Shown: positions 44,954 to 54,681 of the stretch, one piece after another
Layout: every line of letters begins with the position of its first letter
Position numbering within the stretch: the stretch's first letter is position 1
Assembly: GCA_030824495.1 (NCBI GenBank)
Contig: JAVBXP010000015.1
Coordinates: forward strand, 62,001 to 126,000
Source of the DNA: a bacterium
GTDB lineage: Bacteria; Pseudomonadota; Alphaproteobacteria; Caulobacterales; Caulobacteraceae
Reading direction: 5' to 3'
Length of the DNA stretch: 64,000 nucleotides
Notes under the pieces: generated by a model
The model's input: the letters and a program-made list of their open reading frames with translations, nothing else
What the model was told of the DNA's origin: nothing
Database searches by the model: none
Translations under genes and position numbers: made by a program

Positions 44954-47900
44954 TCAACCTTCGCGGTGGAGCTCAGCAAGGGTTTCGGCCAACAGCTTTT
45001 CTGGAACCGCCATCAGCTTCGGGCCGTCCGTCCAGACCAGGGCGGCCTCGATCTGGCGGCCTTCGAAGATGTCGGCCAGCACGGCGGCGTAGATCGCCAT
45101 CTGGCGGAGATAGGCGGGGTCGGCGTCCTCAATGCGCTGGGGAGAGGGCCTGTTGGTCTTGAAGTCGGCGACCAGCACCCGGTCCGGCAACACCACCAGC
45201 CGGTCGATACGGCCCGAAATAGCCAGGCCCGCGGGCAGGCGGCTAGCGGTCCCAGCCACTGAAACCTCGGCCCGGCTGCCGGGGCCGAACACCTCGGCGA
45301 AGCGGCTATCCTCAAGCACGCCAAGGGCCGCACTGATCATCTCGGCGCGTTGGTCCTCGGTCAGGTCGCGTTCGCGAGCCAGGATGCGCCCGGCTGCTGA
45401 GGCGCGCTCGGCGACGGCCAGGTCTGGCAGAATCTGCAGCAGTCGGTGGATCAAGTCGCCGCGCCGGAAGCGCCCCAGCCCCTGTGTGCGGATCAGCGGC
45501 GAGGCGGCCGGCGTGACGACGTCCTCGCCAAGCTGGGAGGGCGAAGCGTAGCGGGCATAGGCCTCGGCCGTGGCCTCGACCGAGGCCCAGGATGGTAGCG
45601 GAGAGACCGCGTTCACAATCGCGGCGCCGGCGCCCAGCACCTGCGGATCGGGACCAAAACGCACGATCTCCATACCGTTAGAGCGGATGGCGCGTTTGTC
45701 GCCGGAGACGTCGGCGTGCTCGAAGGCGTCGTTGATCGCGCCCCACCAGCCCTTGATGTTCTCTTCCTTGGCATTGGCGGCGACCCGGCCGCAGAGCACC
45801 AGCCGGTCGCGCGCCCGGGTCAGGGCGACGTAGAGTAGGCGGTAGGCCTCGTCCTCGTCCTTCTTGGCGCGCCACTCGCGGGCGCGGCCCGAGGCCTCGC
45901 AGTCGCCGGCCTTGGAAGCGCTCCACAGGAAGCCGCCCTCCTGGGTCGCCAGCAGCGGCGAGCCGCGCGCGGTGCGCGACAGCGTCGTCTCCGGCAGGAA
46001 GACGATCGGCGCCTCCAACCCCTTCGCGCCGTGGGCGGTCATGACCCGCACCTCGTCGCGGCCGGACTCCATCTCGCGTTTGACGGTGATGTCGAGGCTG
46101 GCGAAGGCGGCCGCCAGACTCTCTAGGTCTTCGACGCCGCGGTTCTCAGCGGCCAGGACCTGGGCCAGGAATTCGTCCAGGGCGTCCTCGGCCTCGCTGC
46201 CCAGCCGTCCCAGCAGGCGCTGGCGCATCGAGCGGCCGGCGCCGTCACGCAGCCCCAGGAGCCGCGAATAGAGCTCGAACGGCCGCTGGGTTCGGGCGGC
46301 GTCGCGCACCCAGGTCAGCAATTCGGCCGCCGCGCGCCATTCCGGCGCCTCGTCCTGGCGACGGTGCAGCACGGCGATCAGGTTCTCGCGGCCGCGTCCC
46401 TTGGCCAGGGCGTAGAGGCTGTCGTCGGAGAGGTCGCAGAACGGGCTGCGCAGCAGGGCCGCCAGGGTCAGCTCGTCGGAGGGGAACTGGGCGAAGCGGG
46501 CGATGGCCACCAGATCGTCGAAGACGATGTGCTCCGACAACGCCAGCCGGTCGGCGCCGGCCACCGGGATTTTGCGGTGCTTGAGAGCCCGCAGGATCTC
46601 CTCGAACAGCGCCTTTCGCCGCCGTACCAGGATCAGCACGTCGCCGGCGGTGGCGGGCCGCCACTCGCGCAGATCCTTGTCGAAAACGCCATCGCCGCGC
46701 GCGATCAGGGCGGCGATCTCGCTAGCGATCTTCTCAGCCAACCGCTTGTTGGCGCTGCCTTCGCTTTCCTGGTCGAGGGGGGCGTCCCAGGCGTCGTGGA
46801 TCTCGGTCTTTTCCTCGCGCTCCAGCGGCCACAGATCCACGCAGCCATGGTCGGTGCGCACGGCGGTGTGGACGATGGGCTCGACCTCGACGCGGGGCAG
46901 GACGGCGCCGGCCAGTTCGGCGGGTGCGAAGGCGGCGTCCACGAAGCGCAGCACCTGGGGCGTCGAGCGCCATGAGGTCAGCAGGTCGACCCGTTCGAAA
47001 CGGAAGCCGGCGCCGGTGGCGCGATCCTTGTGGAACTCGAACTCCTGGATCAGCAGTTCGGGCCGCGCGCCCTGAAACGAATAGATCGACTGCTTTTCGT
47101 CGCCGACGACGAACATGTTGCGCTCCAGCCGCTCGCGCACGGTGGGCGCGCCGGCGCCGGAGAAGAACTCCTCGGTGAGGGCGCGGACGATCTCCCACTG
47201 CTCGGGCGCGGTGTCCTGGGCCTCGTCGACCAGGATGTGGTCGATGCCGCCGTCCAGCTTGAACAGCACCCAGGCCGCCATCGGCCGAGAGGCGACGAGG
47301 TCGCGGGTCTTCTCGATCAGGTCGCTGAAGTCGAGCGATCCGGACGAGGATTTCTCGATGCTGTAGGCGGTCAGATAGGCGTTCGCCAGGATCAGGGCCG
47401 AGCCTGTGTCGATCGCCACCTGGGCGCCGCGCATTTGATCGCGGGCCTGTTCCAGCCGGTCCTGCTCGGACAGCAGGAACATCCGCAGTTGCTCGCGTGG
47501 CTTCAGGCCGCTGGTCTTGGCGACCCAGGTCGCGGGCGTGCCCTCGCCCTTCTCGGTGAACAGAGCGGCCAGGCAGTCGAGGAGAGTGGCGGCCGGATTG
47601 GCGGCGATGGCCCTCAGGGCGGCGGCGTTCTTCTGGTCGGTCTTGGTGCCGAGCGCCAGGACCTCGGCGCAGTCGGTCCAGGCCCGGCGATCCAGCTGCG
47701 CCATGACGGCGGCCTCAAAGGCGTCCGGCTCGGTCGGCTCGTCGAACCCGCAGACCGACCAGACGTCATCCATTGTCCCGGCCAGTCCGCCGTTGCGGGC
47801 GATGTAGTCGGCGAGCCGGCCCCGCGCGGACTCGAACGCGCCGAACATCGACTGAAAGCTGCCGAAGTCGAGCGCCACGGAGAACCGCGCATAGGCTTCG

Positions 47901-48418
47901 GCGACCAAGCCCTGGCCCTTCAAGGCATGCCGCGCCACGGCCTTGCGGGCGGCGTCGGCGATGGCGGCCGAGGCGGCGTCGTCCATCACCCGGAAGCCGG
48001 GCGAGACGCCGGCCTCCAGCGGGAAGCGCCGCAGCAGCTTTTCACAGAAGGCGTGGATGGTCTGGATCTTCAGGCCGCCGGGCGTCTCCAGGGCGCTGGC
48101 GAAGAGGGCGCGGGCCTTGGACAGGCCCCGGTGGTCGTAGGCGTCAGGCGTCACGCCCTCCAGCTTGGCCAGGGCCTCGCGCAGGCTGATGTCGTCGCAG
48201 ACCGACCAGTCGCCCAGCAGCAGGAACAGGCGCCGCTGCATCTCGGCGGCGGCGGCTTTGGTGTAGGTGACGCAGAGGATGGTCGCTGGCTGAGCGCCGG
48301 CCAGCAGCAGCCGCGCGACCCGGTCGATCAGGGTCTTGGTCTTGCCCGAGCCGGCGTTGGCGGTGACGAAGGCGGAGAGGCCGGGATCGGCGGCTAGTCT
48401 TTGAGGATCGGGACTCAT
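44954..48418 (-). CDS. addA: Double-strand break repair helicase-nuclease AddA
   Basis: AddA is the UvrD-type helicase and one of two nucleases of AddAB, which resects DNA ends for RecA. The 1154-residue protein has Walker A TANAGSGKTKTLIDRVARLL (19-38) and Walker B HILVDEAQDTAPEQW. Further helicase motifs are FVVGDEKQSIYSFQGA and VMTAHGAKGLEAPIVFLPE, and RLLYVALTRARDRLVLCG. The C-terminal RecB-like nuclease motif is RVLVADFKTNRPSP. The ATG at 48418 overlaps the addB stop (ATGA), which fixes the start; the open frame before it is not real. Confidence 0.96.
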   Translation of the reverse strand: MSPDPQRLAADPGLSAFVTANAGSGKTKTLIDRVARLLLAGAQPATILCVTYTKAAAAEMQRRLFLLLGDWSVCDDISLREALAKLEGVTPDAYDHRGLSKARALFASALETPGGLKIQTIHAFCEKLLRRFPLEAGVSPGFRVMDDAASAAIADAARKAVARHALKGQGLVAEAYARFSVALDFGSFQSMFGAFESARGRLADYIARNGGLAGTMDDVWSVCGFDEPTEPDAFEAAVMAQLDRRAWTDCAEVLALGTKTDQKNAAALRAIAANPAATLLDCLAALFTEKGEGTPATWVAKTSGLKPREQLRMFLLSEQDRLEQARDQMRGAQVAIDTGSALILANAYLTAYSIEKSSSGSLDFSDLIEKTRDLVASRPMAAWVLFKLDGGIDHILVDEAQDTAPEQWEIVRALTEEFFSGAGAPTVRERLERNMFVVGDEKQSIYSFQGARPELLIQEFEFHKDRATGAGFRFERVDLLTSWRSTPQVLRFVDAAFAPAELAGAVLPRVEVEPIVHTAVRTDHGCVDLWPLEREEKTEIHDAWDAPLDQESEGSANKRLAEKIASEIAALIARGDGVFDKDLREWRPATAGDVLILVRRRKALFEEILRALKHRKIPVAGADRLALSEHIVFDDLVAIARFAQFPSDELTLAALLRSPFCDLSDDSLYALAKGRGRENLIAVLHRRQDEAPEWRAAAELLTWVRDAARTQRPFELYSRLLGLRDGAGRSMRQRLLGRLGSEAEDALDEFLAQVLAAENRGVEDLESLAAAFASLDITVKREMESGRDEVRVMTAHGAKGLEAPIVFLPETTLSRTARGSPLLATQEGGFLWSASKAGDCEASGRAREWRAKKDEDEAYRLLYVALTRARDRLVLCGRVAANAKEENIKGWWGAINDAFEHADVSGDKRAIRSNGMEIVRFGPDPQVLGAGAAIVNAVSPLPSWASVEATAEAYARYASPSQLGEDVVTPAASPLIRTQGLGRFRRGDLIHRLLQILPDLAVAERASAAGRILARERDLTEDQRAEMISAALGVLEDSRFAEVFGPGSRAEVSVAGTASRLPAGLAISGRIDRLVVLPDRVLVADFKTNRPSPQRIEDADPAYLRQMAIYAAVLADIFEGRQIEAALVWTDGPKLMAVPEKLLAETLAELHREG

Positions 48419-51411
48419 TCGCCGTCCTCCTCGCCGCTGGTCGACCACTCGAAGACGCGGGCCAGGTGGTCGTAGTCGCTCATGTACTGCTTCACGAACT
48501 GCGGGGCGGTCCGCGAGGTGTAGGGCCGGCCGTGGTCGAACTGGCTGATCAGCTTGACCAGGCCCTCATAGGCGTTGGCGGCGGCGAGCGCGCTCTCATC
48601 GCCCGGCATGGCGCGAACCTCTTCGCGGCCAGCCGGCTTGCGGCCGGTGATCTCCAGATAGGTCAGTTCCCCCGGCTCGGGGTGGCCCAGGGTCGGGAAG
48701 CCGCCGGATTGCAGGATCGCGGCCGTCAGGGTGAGCTGCGGCGAGAAGCCGGTCTCCACAACCTTCTTCGACGGGGCCTTGCCGGTCTTGTAGTCGAGGA
48801 TGTGGCCGTAGCCTTGCGGGTCGATCTCGATGCGGTCGGCGCGGGCGTTGACGGCGAAGGGGCCGGCGGGCGCCTCGATGGTCATTTCGCCCTTCAGCTC
48901 GACATGGATGGTGCGGCCGTCGGCGCGGCGACGGCGTTCCAGGTCGGCGACCCAGGCGGCGGCTTCTTTGGCTAGGGCGGTCTCGCGGGCCAGGGCCTCG
49001 TGCGGCATGCCGGCGGCTTCCAGTTCGGCGACATAGAGCCCCTCGAAGATCGCCGCGGTGTCGGGCGGCAGTTCGTCAGGGTGATCCTCGGCCAACCGCT
49101 CGAAGGCCTTGTGGATCGCGGTGCCGCGCGCGCGGGCCTCGACCGCCTCGTCGGGCCGTTCCAGTGGGTAGAGCTTGAGGATGTCGCGCGCCCAGACCGC
49201 GTAGGGATCGCGGGTCAGGGCCTCGATGCGGGTGACGGCCATCACGCGGGGACGGTCGGCGATCGGCGGGTTGGGAGAGGGGCGCTTGGCCGGGGCGTAG
49301 CCGCCGGCGGCGTCGAGGCCGCGCGCCCAGTCGATGACCTCGGGGCGGCCGGGCAGGATCATGCCGGCGCCGCGCGCCAGGGTCTCCAGCCGCCACAGCC
49401 AGCGCGACTTCACCGCCGGGCCGCCTTCGCGGCGTTCGGAGTGCAGCAGAATTACCTCGGGGGCGCAGGCGGCCTGGGCGAAGTCGTGGGCGGCCAGGCC
49501 GACCCGGCGTTCGGGCGGCGGCAGGCCGAGCTTGGCGCGCATCGGCCGAGACAGGAACGGGTCGAGCGGCGCCCCCTGCGGCCAGGTGCCTTCCTCCAGG
49601 CCCGCGACGATCAGCCGGTCGGCGCGGGTCAGGCGGGCCTCGATGGCACCCAGGATCCGCAGGCGCGGATGGGTCGAGCCGCCGGTGCGCACCGACTCGC
49701 CCGACATCAGGCGCGACAGCAGGTCGGCGAAGCCGCGCGGGGTGGTTTCCGGCAGGCCGTGGGATTCGTCGATCAAACCCGCCAGCAGCCGCCCCAGGGT
49801 CTCGCCGCCATGGCCAGCCCAGAGGTCACCGGTGTCGCCGAGCGGGTCTGCCGAGAGCGCTTCCAGGGTCTCGGTGAGGCGGCGTGCGGCTTCGGCCGGG
49901 GCTTGAGCCTCAGCGCCGATCTCTAGGCGCGAGAGCGCCGCGCGGAGGTCGGCCGTGAGCAGCAGCGCTTCGTCCGCCCCCTTGGCGCGGAGCTGGGTTT
50001 CGAGTGCCTCCCAGGTGGTCTTGCGGGGGCCGCGCAGACCCTGGAGTTCAAGCTCGATCCGGCGGCGTTCCAGGGTCTCGGGATCGAGACCAAGGCGCGT
50101 GAACGGGTGCTTGAGGATCGCCAGCAGCACGATGGGGTCGAGCGGGTCGACGGCGGCCTTGGCGACCAGACCGGCCAGCGCGCCGCCGGGGCAACCGGAC
50201 AGCGCCAGGCCGGCCGAGGAGTCGGCGCCCACGCCCCAGCGGGCGAGCTTGGCGGCGACGCGCCGGGCCAGGGTCTGGTCGGGGGCGACGAGGGCGGCGG
50301 TCTTGCCGGGGGTCTCCAGCGTCTCACGCAGCAGCAGGGCGGCGATGGTCGCGGCCTCTTCCTCGGCGCGGGCGGTGACGACGGATAGGCCGGCCAAACC
50401 CTCGGCGATCGGGTCGACGCCCTCGGTCTGGCCCTCGGCGCGCAGGTTCTCGATCACGGTCAGCCAGTCGGCGGTGCGTTCGGCCGGGCGCAGGGCCTCG
50501 TTGATGACCCGGCGGCGCCAGCGGCCGCGGGAGTCGAAGCTGTGCGAGGCGGGCCAGGGCATGACCTCGGTCCGGGTGATGCCGGCGCGGGTCAGCAGGC
50601 GCTTCATCGCGCCCTGCGGATGTTGCTCGCCAACCTCGTCCCAGGCCTCTGCGGCCAGGCTGTCGTCGAGGCCGGGCAGCACCACCGCCCCCTGCGGCGC
50701 CTGGGCGATCACCCGCAGCAGATCGGCGGTTGCCGGCGCGGTGCCGGTCGAGCCGGCGGCGATGAGGACGCCTTGCGGCGGGTTCTGTGTCCAGGTTTCG
50801 GCCAACCGGCGCAGCAGGGCGACGCGGCGCCGGGTGGTGTCCACCAGCCCCATGGCCGCCAGCCGCTTGGGCCATTCGTTCAACGCGGTTTCCAGGAAGT
50901 GGCGGCTCACCTGCCAATGCTCGGCGAGGTCAGCGCTGACCAGGTCGGCGAGCCCGTCGCCGGGAACCTCCTCGATCTGCAGGCTGTCGAGGAAGCCGCC
51001 CAGGGCGTCCGCCAGCTCCAGCGCCGCCGAGGCGTCGAGGTCGCGGCCCAGCGCCCGCTCGTTCTCCTTGACCAGCCGCGTCAGCTCGAAGCGCCGTTGA
51101 AGGGGCGCGATGGCGGCGGGCAGGTCCACGGCGAGGTCGCCCGGCTCGAACGGCGGCTCGCCCTCGTCCAGGTCGCCCAGCGGCCGGATCTGCGGCGGCA
51201 GCACGGCCGCGCCGCCACCGGCGGCGATGAAGGCGTCGGCCAGCGAGCGCGCGCCGCGCCGGGTCGGGGTCAGGATCACCGCCTGAGACAGCGCCTCGGG
51301 GCCCAGCGGCATCAGCGCGTCATAGATGCCCTGCGCCAGGTCCTGGACGAAGGGGCGATGCGCCGGGATGCTGAACCAGCGTGGGGCGGGGCTGGTGAAG
51401 AGGCTGCTCAC
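48415..51411 (-). CDS. addB: Double-strand break repair protein AddB
   Basis: AddB is the partner of AddA: a helicase-like fold that recognises Chi-type sites plus a nuclease. It has 998 residues from the GTG at 51411, which overlaps the murU stop (GTGA). Where Firmicutes AddB has a Walker A motif, this protein has TPTRRGARSLADA, so ATP binding is probably lost. The C-terminal nuclease motif GYGHILDYKTGKAP is intact. The cysteines that bind a 4Fe-4S cluster in Bacillus AddB are not seen. The open frame upstream of 51411 lies antisense-free over murU but shows no similarity. Confidence 0.95.
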   Translation of the reverse strand: MSSLFTSPAPRWFSIPAHRPFVQDLAQGIYDALMPLGPEALSQAVILTPTRRGARSLADAFIAAGGGAAVLPPQIRPLGDLDEGEPPFEPGDLAVDLPAAIAPLQRRFELTRLVKENERALGRDLDASAALELADALGGFLDSLQIEEVPGDGLADLVSADLAEHWQVSRHFLETALNEWPKRLAAMGLVDTTRRRVALLRRLAETWTQNPPQGVLIAAGSTGTAPATADLLRVIAQAPQGAVVLPGLDDSLAAEAWDEVGEQHPQGAMKRLLTRAGITRTEVMPWPASHSFDSRGRWRRRVINEALRPAERTADWLTVIENLRAEGQTEGVDPIAEGLAGLSVVTARAEEEAATIAALLLRETLETPGKTAALVAPDQTLARRVAAKLARWGVGADSSAGLALSGCPGGALAGLVAKAAVDPLDPIVLLAILKHPFTRLGLDPETLERRRIELELQGLRGPRKTTWEALETQLRAKGADEALLLTADLRAALSRLEIGAEAQAPAEAARRLTETLEALSADPLGDTGDLWAGHGGETLGRLLAGLIDESHGLPETTPRGFADLLSRLMSGESVRTGGSTHPRLRILGAIEARLTRADRLIVAGLEEGTWPQGAPLDPFLSRPMRAKLGLPPPERRVGLAAHDFAQAACAPEVILLHSERREGGPAVKSRWLWRLETLARGAGMILPGRPEVIDWARGLDAAGGYAPAKRPSPNPPIADRPRVMAVTRIEALTRDPYAVWARDILKLYPLERPDEAVEARARGTAIHKAFERLAEDHPDELPPDTAAIFEGLYVAELEAAGMPHEALARETALAKEAAAWVADLERRRRADGRTIHVELKGEMTIEAPAGPFAVNARADRIEIDPQGYGHILDYKTGKAPSKKVVETGFSPQLTLTAAILQSGGFPTLGHPEPGELTYLEITGRKPAGREEVRAMPGDESALAAANAYEGLVKLISQFDHGRPYTSRTAPQFVKQYMSDYDHLARVFEWSTSGEEDGE

Positions 51412-52118
51412 CGCAGCTTCGCTTCCGTCGCCTCCCGAGCGGCGGGATCCCCCACATGCATCCAAAAGCCGTCCATCACCGCGCCGAACAGGCGGCCCTG
51501 CTCCGACAGCTTCCACCAGATCGGTAGAATCGAGAACGGGCCGTCCGGCTGGTCGTCGATCAGTTGCGGCTTGAGGATCTGGAAGCCGACATTGGCGTAG
51601 GGCGTCGGCGGCTCGGGTTCGGCTGAGTGGGTGACTCGGCCGGCCTCGTCCATGAAGAATCCGCGCGGTCCCTCGAACCCGATTCCATGGCCGCGCCGCA
51701 CCAGCAGCAGGCAGAGATCCATGATCTCGGGATCCCAGGCTCCTTTCAAGGTTTCCAGCGCCGGGGTTTCGCCCTCGATCCACAGCGAGTCGATGTTGGC
51801 GACCAGGATCGGATCGTCGCCCAGCATGGGCCGGGCACGCTTGATGCCGCCGCCGGAGTCCAGCAATTCGGCGCGCTCATCGGAGATCAGGATCTTGAGG
51901 TCGGTGCGCCCCGCCAGGTGGGCTTCCATCTGGTCGGCGAAGTGGTGGACGTTGACGACCGCTGTCTCGATCCCGGCCTCGACCAGACGATCCAGCACCC
52001 GGTCGATCAGGGTGCGGCCGGCGACCTCGACCAGGGCCTTGGGGCGGTCGTCGGTCAGCGGGCGCATCCGCGAGCCGATCCCGGCGGCCAGCACCATGGC
52101 GGTCTTGATCTGGCTCAT
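51408..52118 (-). CDS. murU: N-acetylmuramate-1-phosphate uridylyltransferase MurU
   Basis: MurU makes UDP-MurNAc from MurNAc-1-phosphate in the peptidoglycan recycling bypass that skips MurA. The 236-residue nucleotidyltransferase has MVLAAGIGSRMRPLTDDRPKALVEV (residues 8-32) and VNVHHFADQMEAHL. It also has SDERAELLDSGGGIKRA and a VANIDSLW metal site. The same fold is used by sugar-1-phosphate guanylyl- and uridylyltransferases; the call rests on the overlapping amgK directly upstream. It overlaps both neighbours by four bases. Confidence 0.85.
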   Translation of the reverse strand: MSQIKTAMVLAAGIGSRMRPLTDDRPKALVEVAGRTLIDRVLDRLVEAGIETAVVNVHHFADQMEAHLAGRTDLKILISDERAELLDSGGGIKRARPMLGDDPILVANIDSLWIEGETPALETLKGAWDPEIMDLCLLLVRRGHGIGFEGPRGFFMDEAGRVTHSAEPEPPTPYANVGFQILKPQLIDDQPDGPFSILPIWWKLSEQGRLFGAVMDGFWMHVGDPAAREATEAKLR

Positions 52119-53206
52119 CGGCGGGCGCTCTGCGGGATGTGACGGTCGAACCAGGCTTGCAGGCCAGCGAGCTGCGGATCGGCGAGGTTGCGTTCGAGAT
52201 AGCGCCAGGTGCGCGGCATGAACTTTTCGTATTGGGTCCGGCCCAGCAACGCTTGGCGGGCGAACACCCGGCCAAGGATGCGGGCGGCGTTGGAGGCGGC
52301 CAAAGCGCGGTAGTCGGCGATGAAGGTCTCGCGCTCCAAGCTCGGCCGGGCCGCGAGGAAGCGGTCCAGCATCGCGGTTTCCAGCTCCGGCGAGACGTCG
52401 CGTCGGGCGTCCTGCAACAGGTGGGTCAGGTCCCAGGCCGGGTGTGCGCGCAGGGCGTCCTGGAAGTCCAGCAGACCGACGCGGGCGACGCCGTCACGCT
52501 GTGGCAACCACAGCAAGTTCTGGGCGTGGAAGTCGCGGTGGGTGAAGACGCTGGCCCCGGCCTCGCCGCGCGCGAAGATCGGCGCCCACAGCGCGTCCCA
52601 TTCGGCGATAGCGGCGGCGTCCAGCGGCGGCAGGCCGCTGAACTTCGGCCACCATTCGAGGAAGGTGTCGGTCCCAACCTTCAGGGCCAAGGCGTCATAG
52701 GTCAGCAGCGGCCAGCTTGCGCCGTCAGCCGTCAGGATTTCGGGCGGCGGCGCAGCCTGCAGCGCGATCTGGACATCGACCGCCGCCTCATAGAGCGGGG
52801 TCTCGGCCTGGCCCTGCGCGATCAGGGTGGCGAATAGGCCATCGCCCAGGTCTTCGAGAACGGCCAAGCCATGTTCGACGTCATGGGCCAGGATCGCCGG
52901 CGCAGACAGCCCGCGCTCGCGCAGGAAGGCGGCGGTGGCGACGAAGGCGGCGACCGAGCCGGCCGCCAGCCGTGCGGCGGCGTTGTAGCCCATGGCCAGC
53001 CGTTCGGCGTCGGTCGCCCCGGGCGGGCAGACGGTGGTTTCCAGGGCCGGCGCTTGATCCATGAAGATCGCCACCGAACCGTTAGGCTGCTGCAAACGCT
53101 CATAGGCGCGCGTTGAGGCGTCGCCGGCCAGCGGCTCTCGGCGCGCGTCGCCGAACCCGGCGGCTTTCAGGAACTCGGCCTTGCGGCCCTCACGATCAGA
53201 ACTCAA
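52115..53206 (-). CDS. amgK: N-acetylmuramate/N-acetylglucosamine kinase AmgK
   Basis: AmgK phosphorylates MurNAc at C1, giving the substrate for MurU. The 363-residue aminoglycoside-phosphotransferase-fold kinase has LAGDASTRAYERL near the N-terminus, the catalytic loop FTHRDFHAQNLLWL (HRDFHAQN, 223-230) and the metal site GLLDFQDALRAHPAWDL (LLDFQD, 245-250). The TTG start at 53206 overlaps tsaE by 11 bases; a later start cannot be excluded. AmgK-MurU is known from Pseudomonas and Caulobacter and makes cells less dependent on the fosfomycin target MurA. Confidence 0.88.
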   Translation of the reverse strand: MSSDREGRKAEFLKAAGFGDARREPLAGDASTRAYERLQQPNGSVAIFMDQAPALETTVCPPGATDAERLAMGYNAAARLAAGSVAAFVATAAFLRERGLSAPAILAHDVEHGLAVLEDLGDGLFATLIAQGQAETPLYEAAVDVQIALQAAPPPEILTADGASWPLLTYDALALKVGTDTFLEWWPKFSGLPPLDAAAIAEWDALWAPIFARGEAGASVFTHRDFHAQNLLWLPQRDGVARVGLLDFQDALRAHPAWDLTHLLQDARRDVSPELETAMLDRFLAARPSLERETFIADYRALAASNAARILGRVFARQALLGRTQYEKFMPRTWRYLERNLADPQLAGLQAWFDRHIPQSARR

Positions 53207-53672
53207 GCCCGCGTCCTTCCCAGGCGCCAGCCGGCGTCAGCCGGGCGCGCCGCGCCTCCCCGCCATCCGGGGCCAGATCGATGGCGATCTCTATATCGAG
53301 TCGGTCCGGAGGAAGGTGGCCGTCTAGGCGCTCAGGCCACTCGATCACCGCCGCCCCGTCCTCAAGCGCCTCGTCCAGCCCGATCTCATAGGCCTCGTCG
53401 GCGGAGGTCAGGCGATAGAGGTCAAAATGCGCGACCTTCAGCCGCGCGCCTTCATAGAACTGCACCAGGGTGAAGGTCGGGCTCGGGACGTCTTCGGTCG
53501 GCGTGGTCAGGGCGCGGATCAGGGCACGGGCCAGGGTCGACTTGCCCGCCCCCAACGGCCCGGTCAGGCAGATCGCCTCGCCAGGCTTCAACTCGGCGGC
53601 CAGGGCCGCGCCCAGCCGGGCGGTGGCGGCCTCGTCATCGAGGCGAAAATCGCCGTCAGCGGGGGTGATCAT
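53196..53672 (-). CDS. tsaE: tRNA threonylcarbamoyladenosine biosynthesis ATPase TsaE
   Basis: TsaE is the ATPase of the TsaBDE complex that makes t6A37 in tRNAs reading ANN codons. The 158-residue protein has Walker A GPLGAGKSTLAR (38-49), SPTFTLVQFYE and the HFDLYRLTSADEAYEIGLDE block, followed by AAVIEWPERL, all diagnostic. The ATG at 53672 overlaps the stop of the upstream acyltransferase (ATGA). The gene is shorter than AmgK and precedes it in the same operon. Confidence 0.95.
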   Translation of the reverse strand: MITPADGDFRLDDEAATARLGAALAAELKPGEAICLTGPLGAGKSTLARALIRALTTPTEDVPSPTFTLVQFYEGARLKVAHFDLYRLTSADEAYEIGLDEALEDGAAVIEWPERLDGHLPPDRLDIEIAIDLAPDGGEARRARLTPAGAWEGRGLEF

Positions 53673-54547
53673 GCGAACGGCCGGTCTGGGTGGCGGGGCA
53701 AGATGTTCTCCACATAAGCCTTGAGCGCCAGGGTGGCGGTGTTGGCGTCGGGGTCCAGCGCCTGCGGCGCTATGGGCTGGCCGATGATCAGCGAAAACTC
53801 CCGACCACGCTTGTTCAGCAGTTCATGGAAGAGGGTGATGTCCCGCAACTCCTGAGAGAAGCGGTTGAAGAAGTGAAACAGCGTCGACCATGGCCCGGTC
53901 AGGTGCAGCGGGACTACGGCCGCGTCATACTTGCGAGCGATCGACAGCGCGCTGGACATCCACGGCGGGTCGGCCAGCACCCCGCCCGCGCCCCGCCGCG
54001 CCAGGCGGCCGGAGGGGAAGATCACCAGGGCGCGCTCGGCCTCCATCGCCTCGCGGGTGAGTTGCAGCGTGAGGCGGGTGCGGTCGCGGCTGCGTTTTTC
54101 CTCGACCCACTCGACCGGGATCAGCACCTCATCGAAGCGCGCGACCACACGGTGGGCGTCGGAGTTGGCGTAGAAGCAGATGTCGGGGCGCAGATCCTTC
54201 AGGGCGTCGAACACCGCAATGCCGTCGGCGATGCCGGTGGGGTGGTTGCAGACGAAAATGACCCGGCCATGCTTGGGCACGCGGTCCAGCCCCGAGGCCG
54301 TCACCTTCACGCTCAGCATCTCGGACACATGGTCCAGCGCAGCGCGACCGGAGAGCGGGCCGATGGCCTGCGCCATAGCGCGCGCCTTTCGGTAGTCCAG
54401 CATGCGGTAGAGCGCCGGGCGGATCATCGGCCAGGCCGGGCTGCCCGACAGTTTGGGCGCCCGTTCGGCGATCAGCACATCAATGATGTGGTCGTGATAG
54501 GCGCTGCGCGCAGGCAGGGCCGAAGCGGTGGATGCGACGCTCGTCAT
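53669..54547 (-). CDS. Lysophospholipid acyltransferase (LPLAT/PlsC-like) family protein
   Basis: This 292-residue acyltransferase starts MTSVASTASALPAR at 54547; the open frame further up has no similarity. The acyltransferase box is VIFVCNHPTGIADGIAVFDAL, with H102 and D108, one residue more between His and Asp than the classical H-x4-D. That spacing is seen in the branch related to ornithine-lipid acyltransferases. FPSGRL near the middle is the second family block. The donor and acceptor are unknown. First gene of the overlapping run down to trxA. Confidence 0.82.
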   Translation of the reverse strand: MTSVASTASALPARSAYHDHIIDVLIAERAPKLSGSPAWPMIRPALYRMLDYRKARAMAQAIGPLSGRAALDHVSEMLSVKVTASGLDRVPKHGRVIFVCNHPTGIADGIAVFDALKDLRPDICFYANSDAHRVVARFDEVLIPVEWVEEKRSRDRTRLTLQLTREAMEAERALVIFPSGRLARRGAGGVLADPPWMSSALSIARKYDAAVVPLHLTGPWSTLFHFFNRFSQELRDITLFHELLNKRGREFSLIIGQPIAPQALDPDANTATLALKAYVENILPRHPDRPFA

Positions 54548-54681
54548 AGCCACGCCAGAATGCGCCGCGCCCCCTCGCCAGGGCAAGGGGCGCCTGGCTC
54601 TTGGCGAACCTGCGCGGCTGCTGCTCGCTTGACGTGGCGTTGGGTCTACCCAGGCGGTTTGGGAAGGCATAGAACGTTGAT

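Noticed and set aside
51412..51783. N-terminal extension of AddB to 51783
   Set aside because: The GTG at 51411 overlaps the murU stop in the standard four-base way; the extension lies over murU in another frame and is Arg/Pro-rich.
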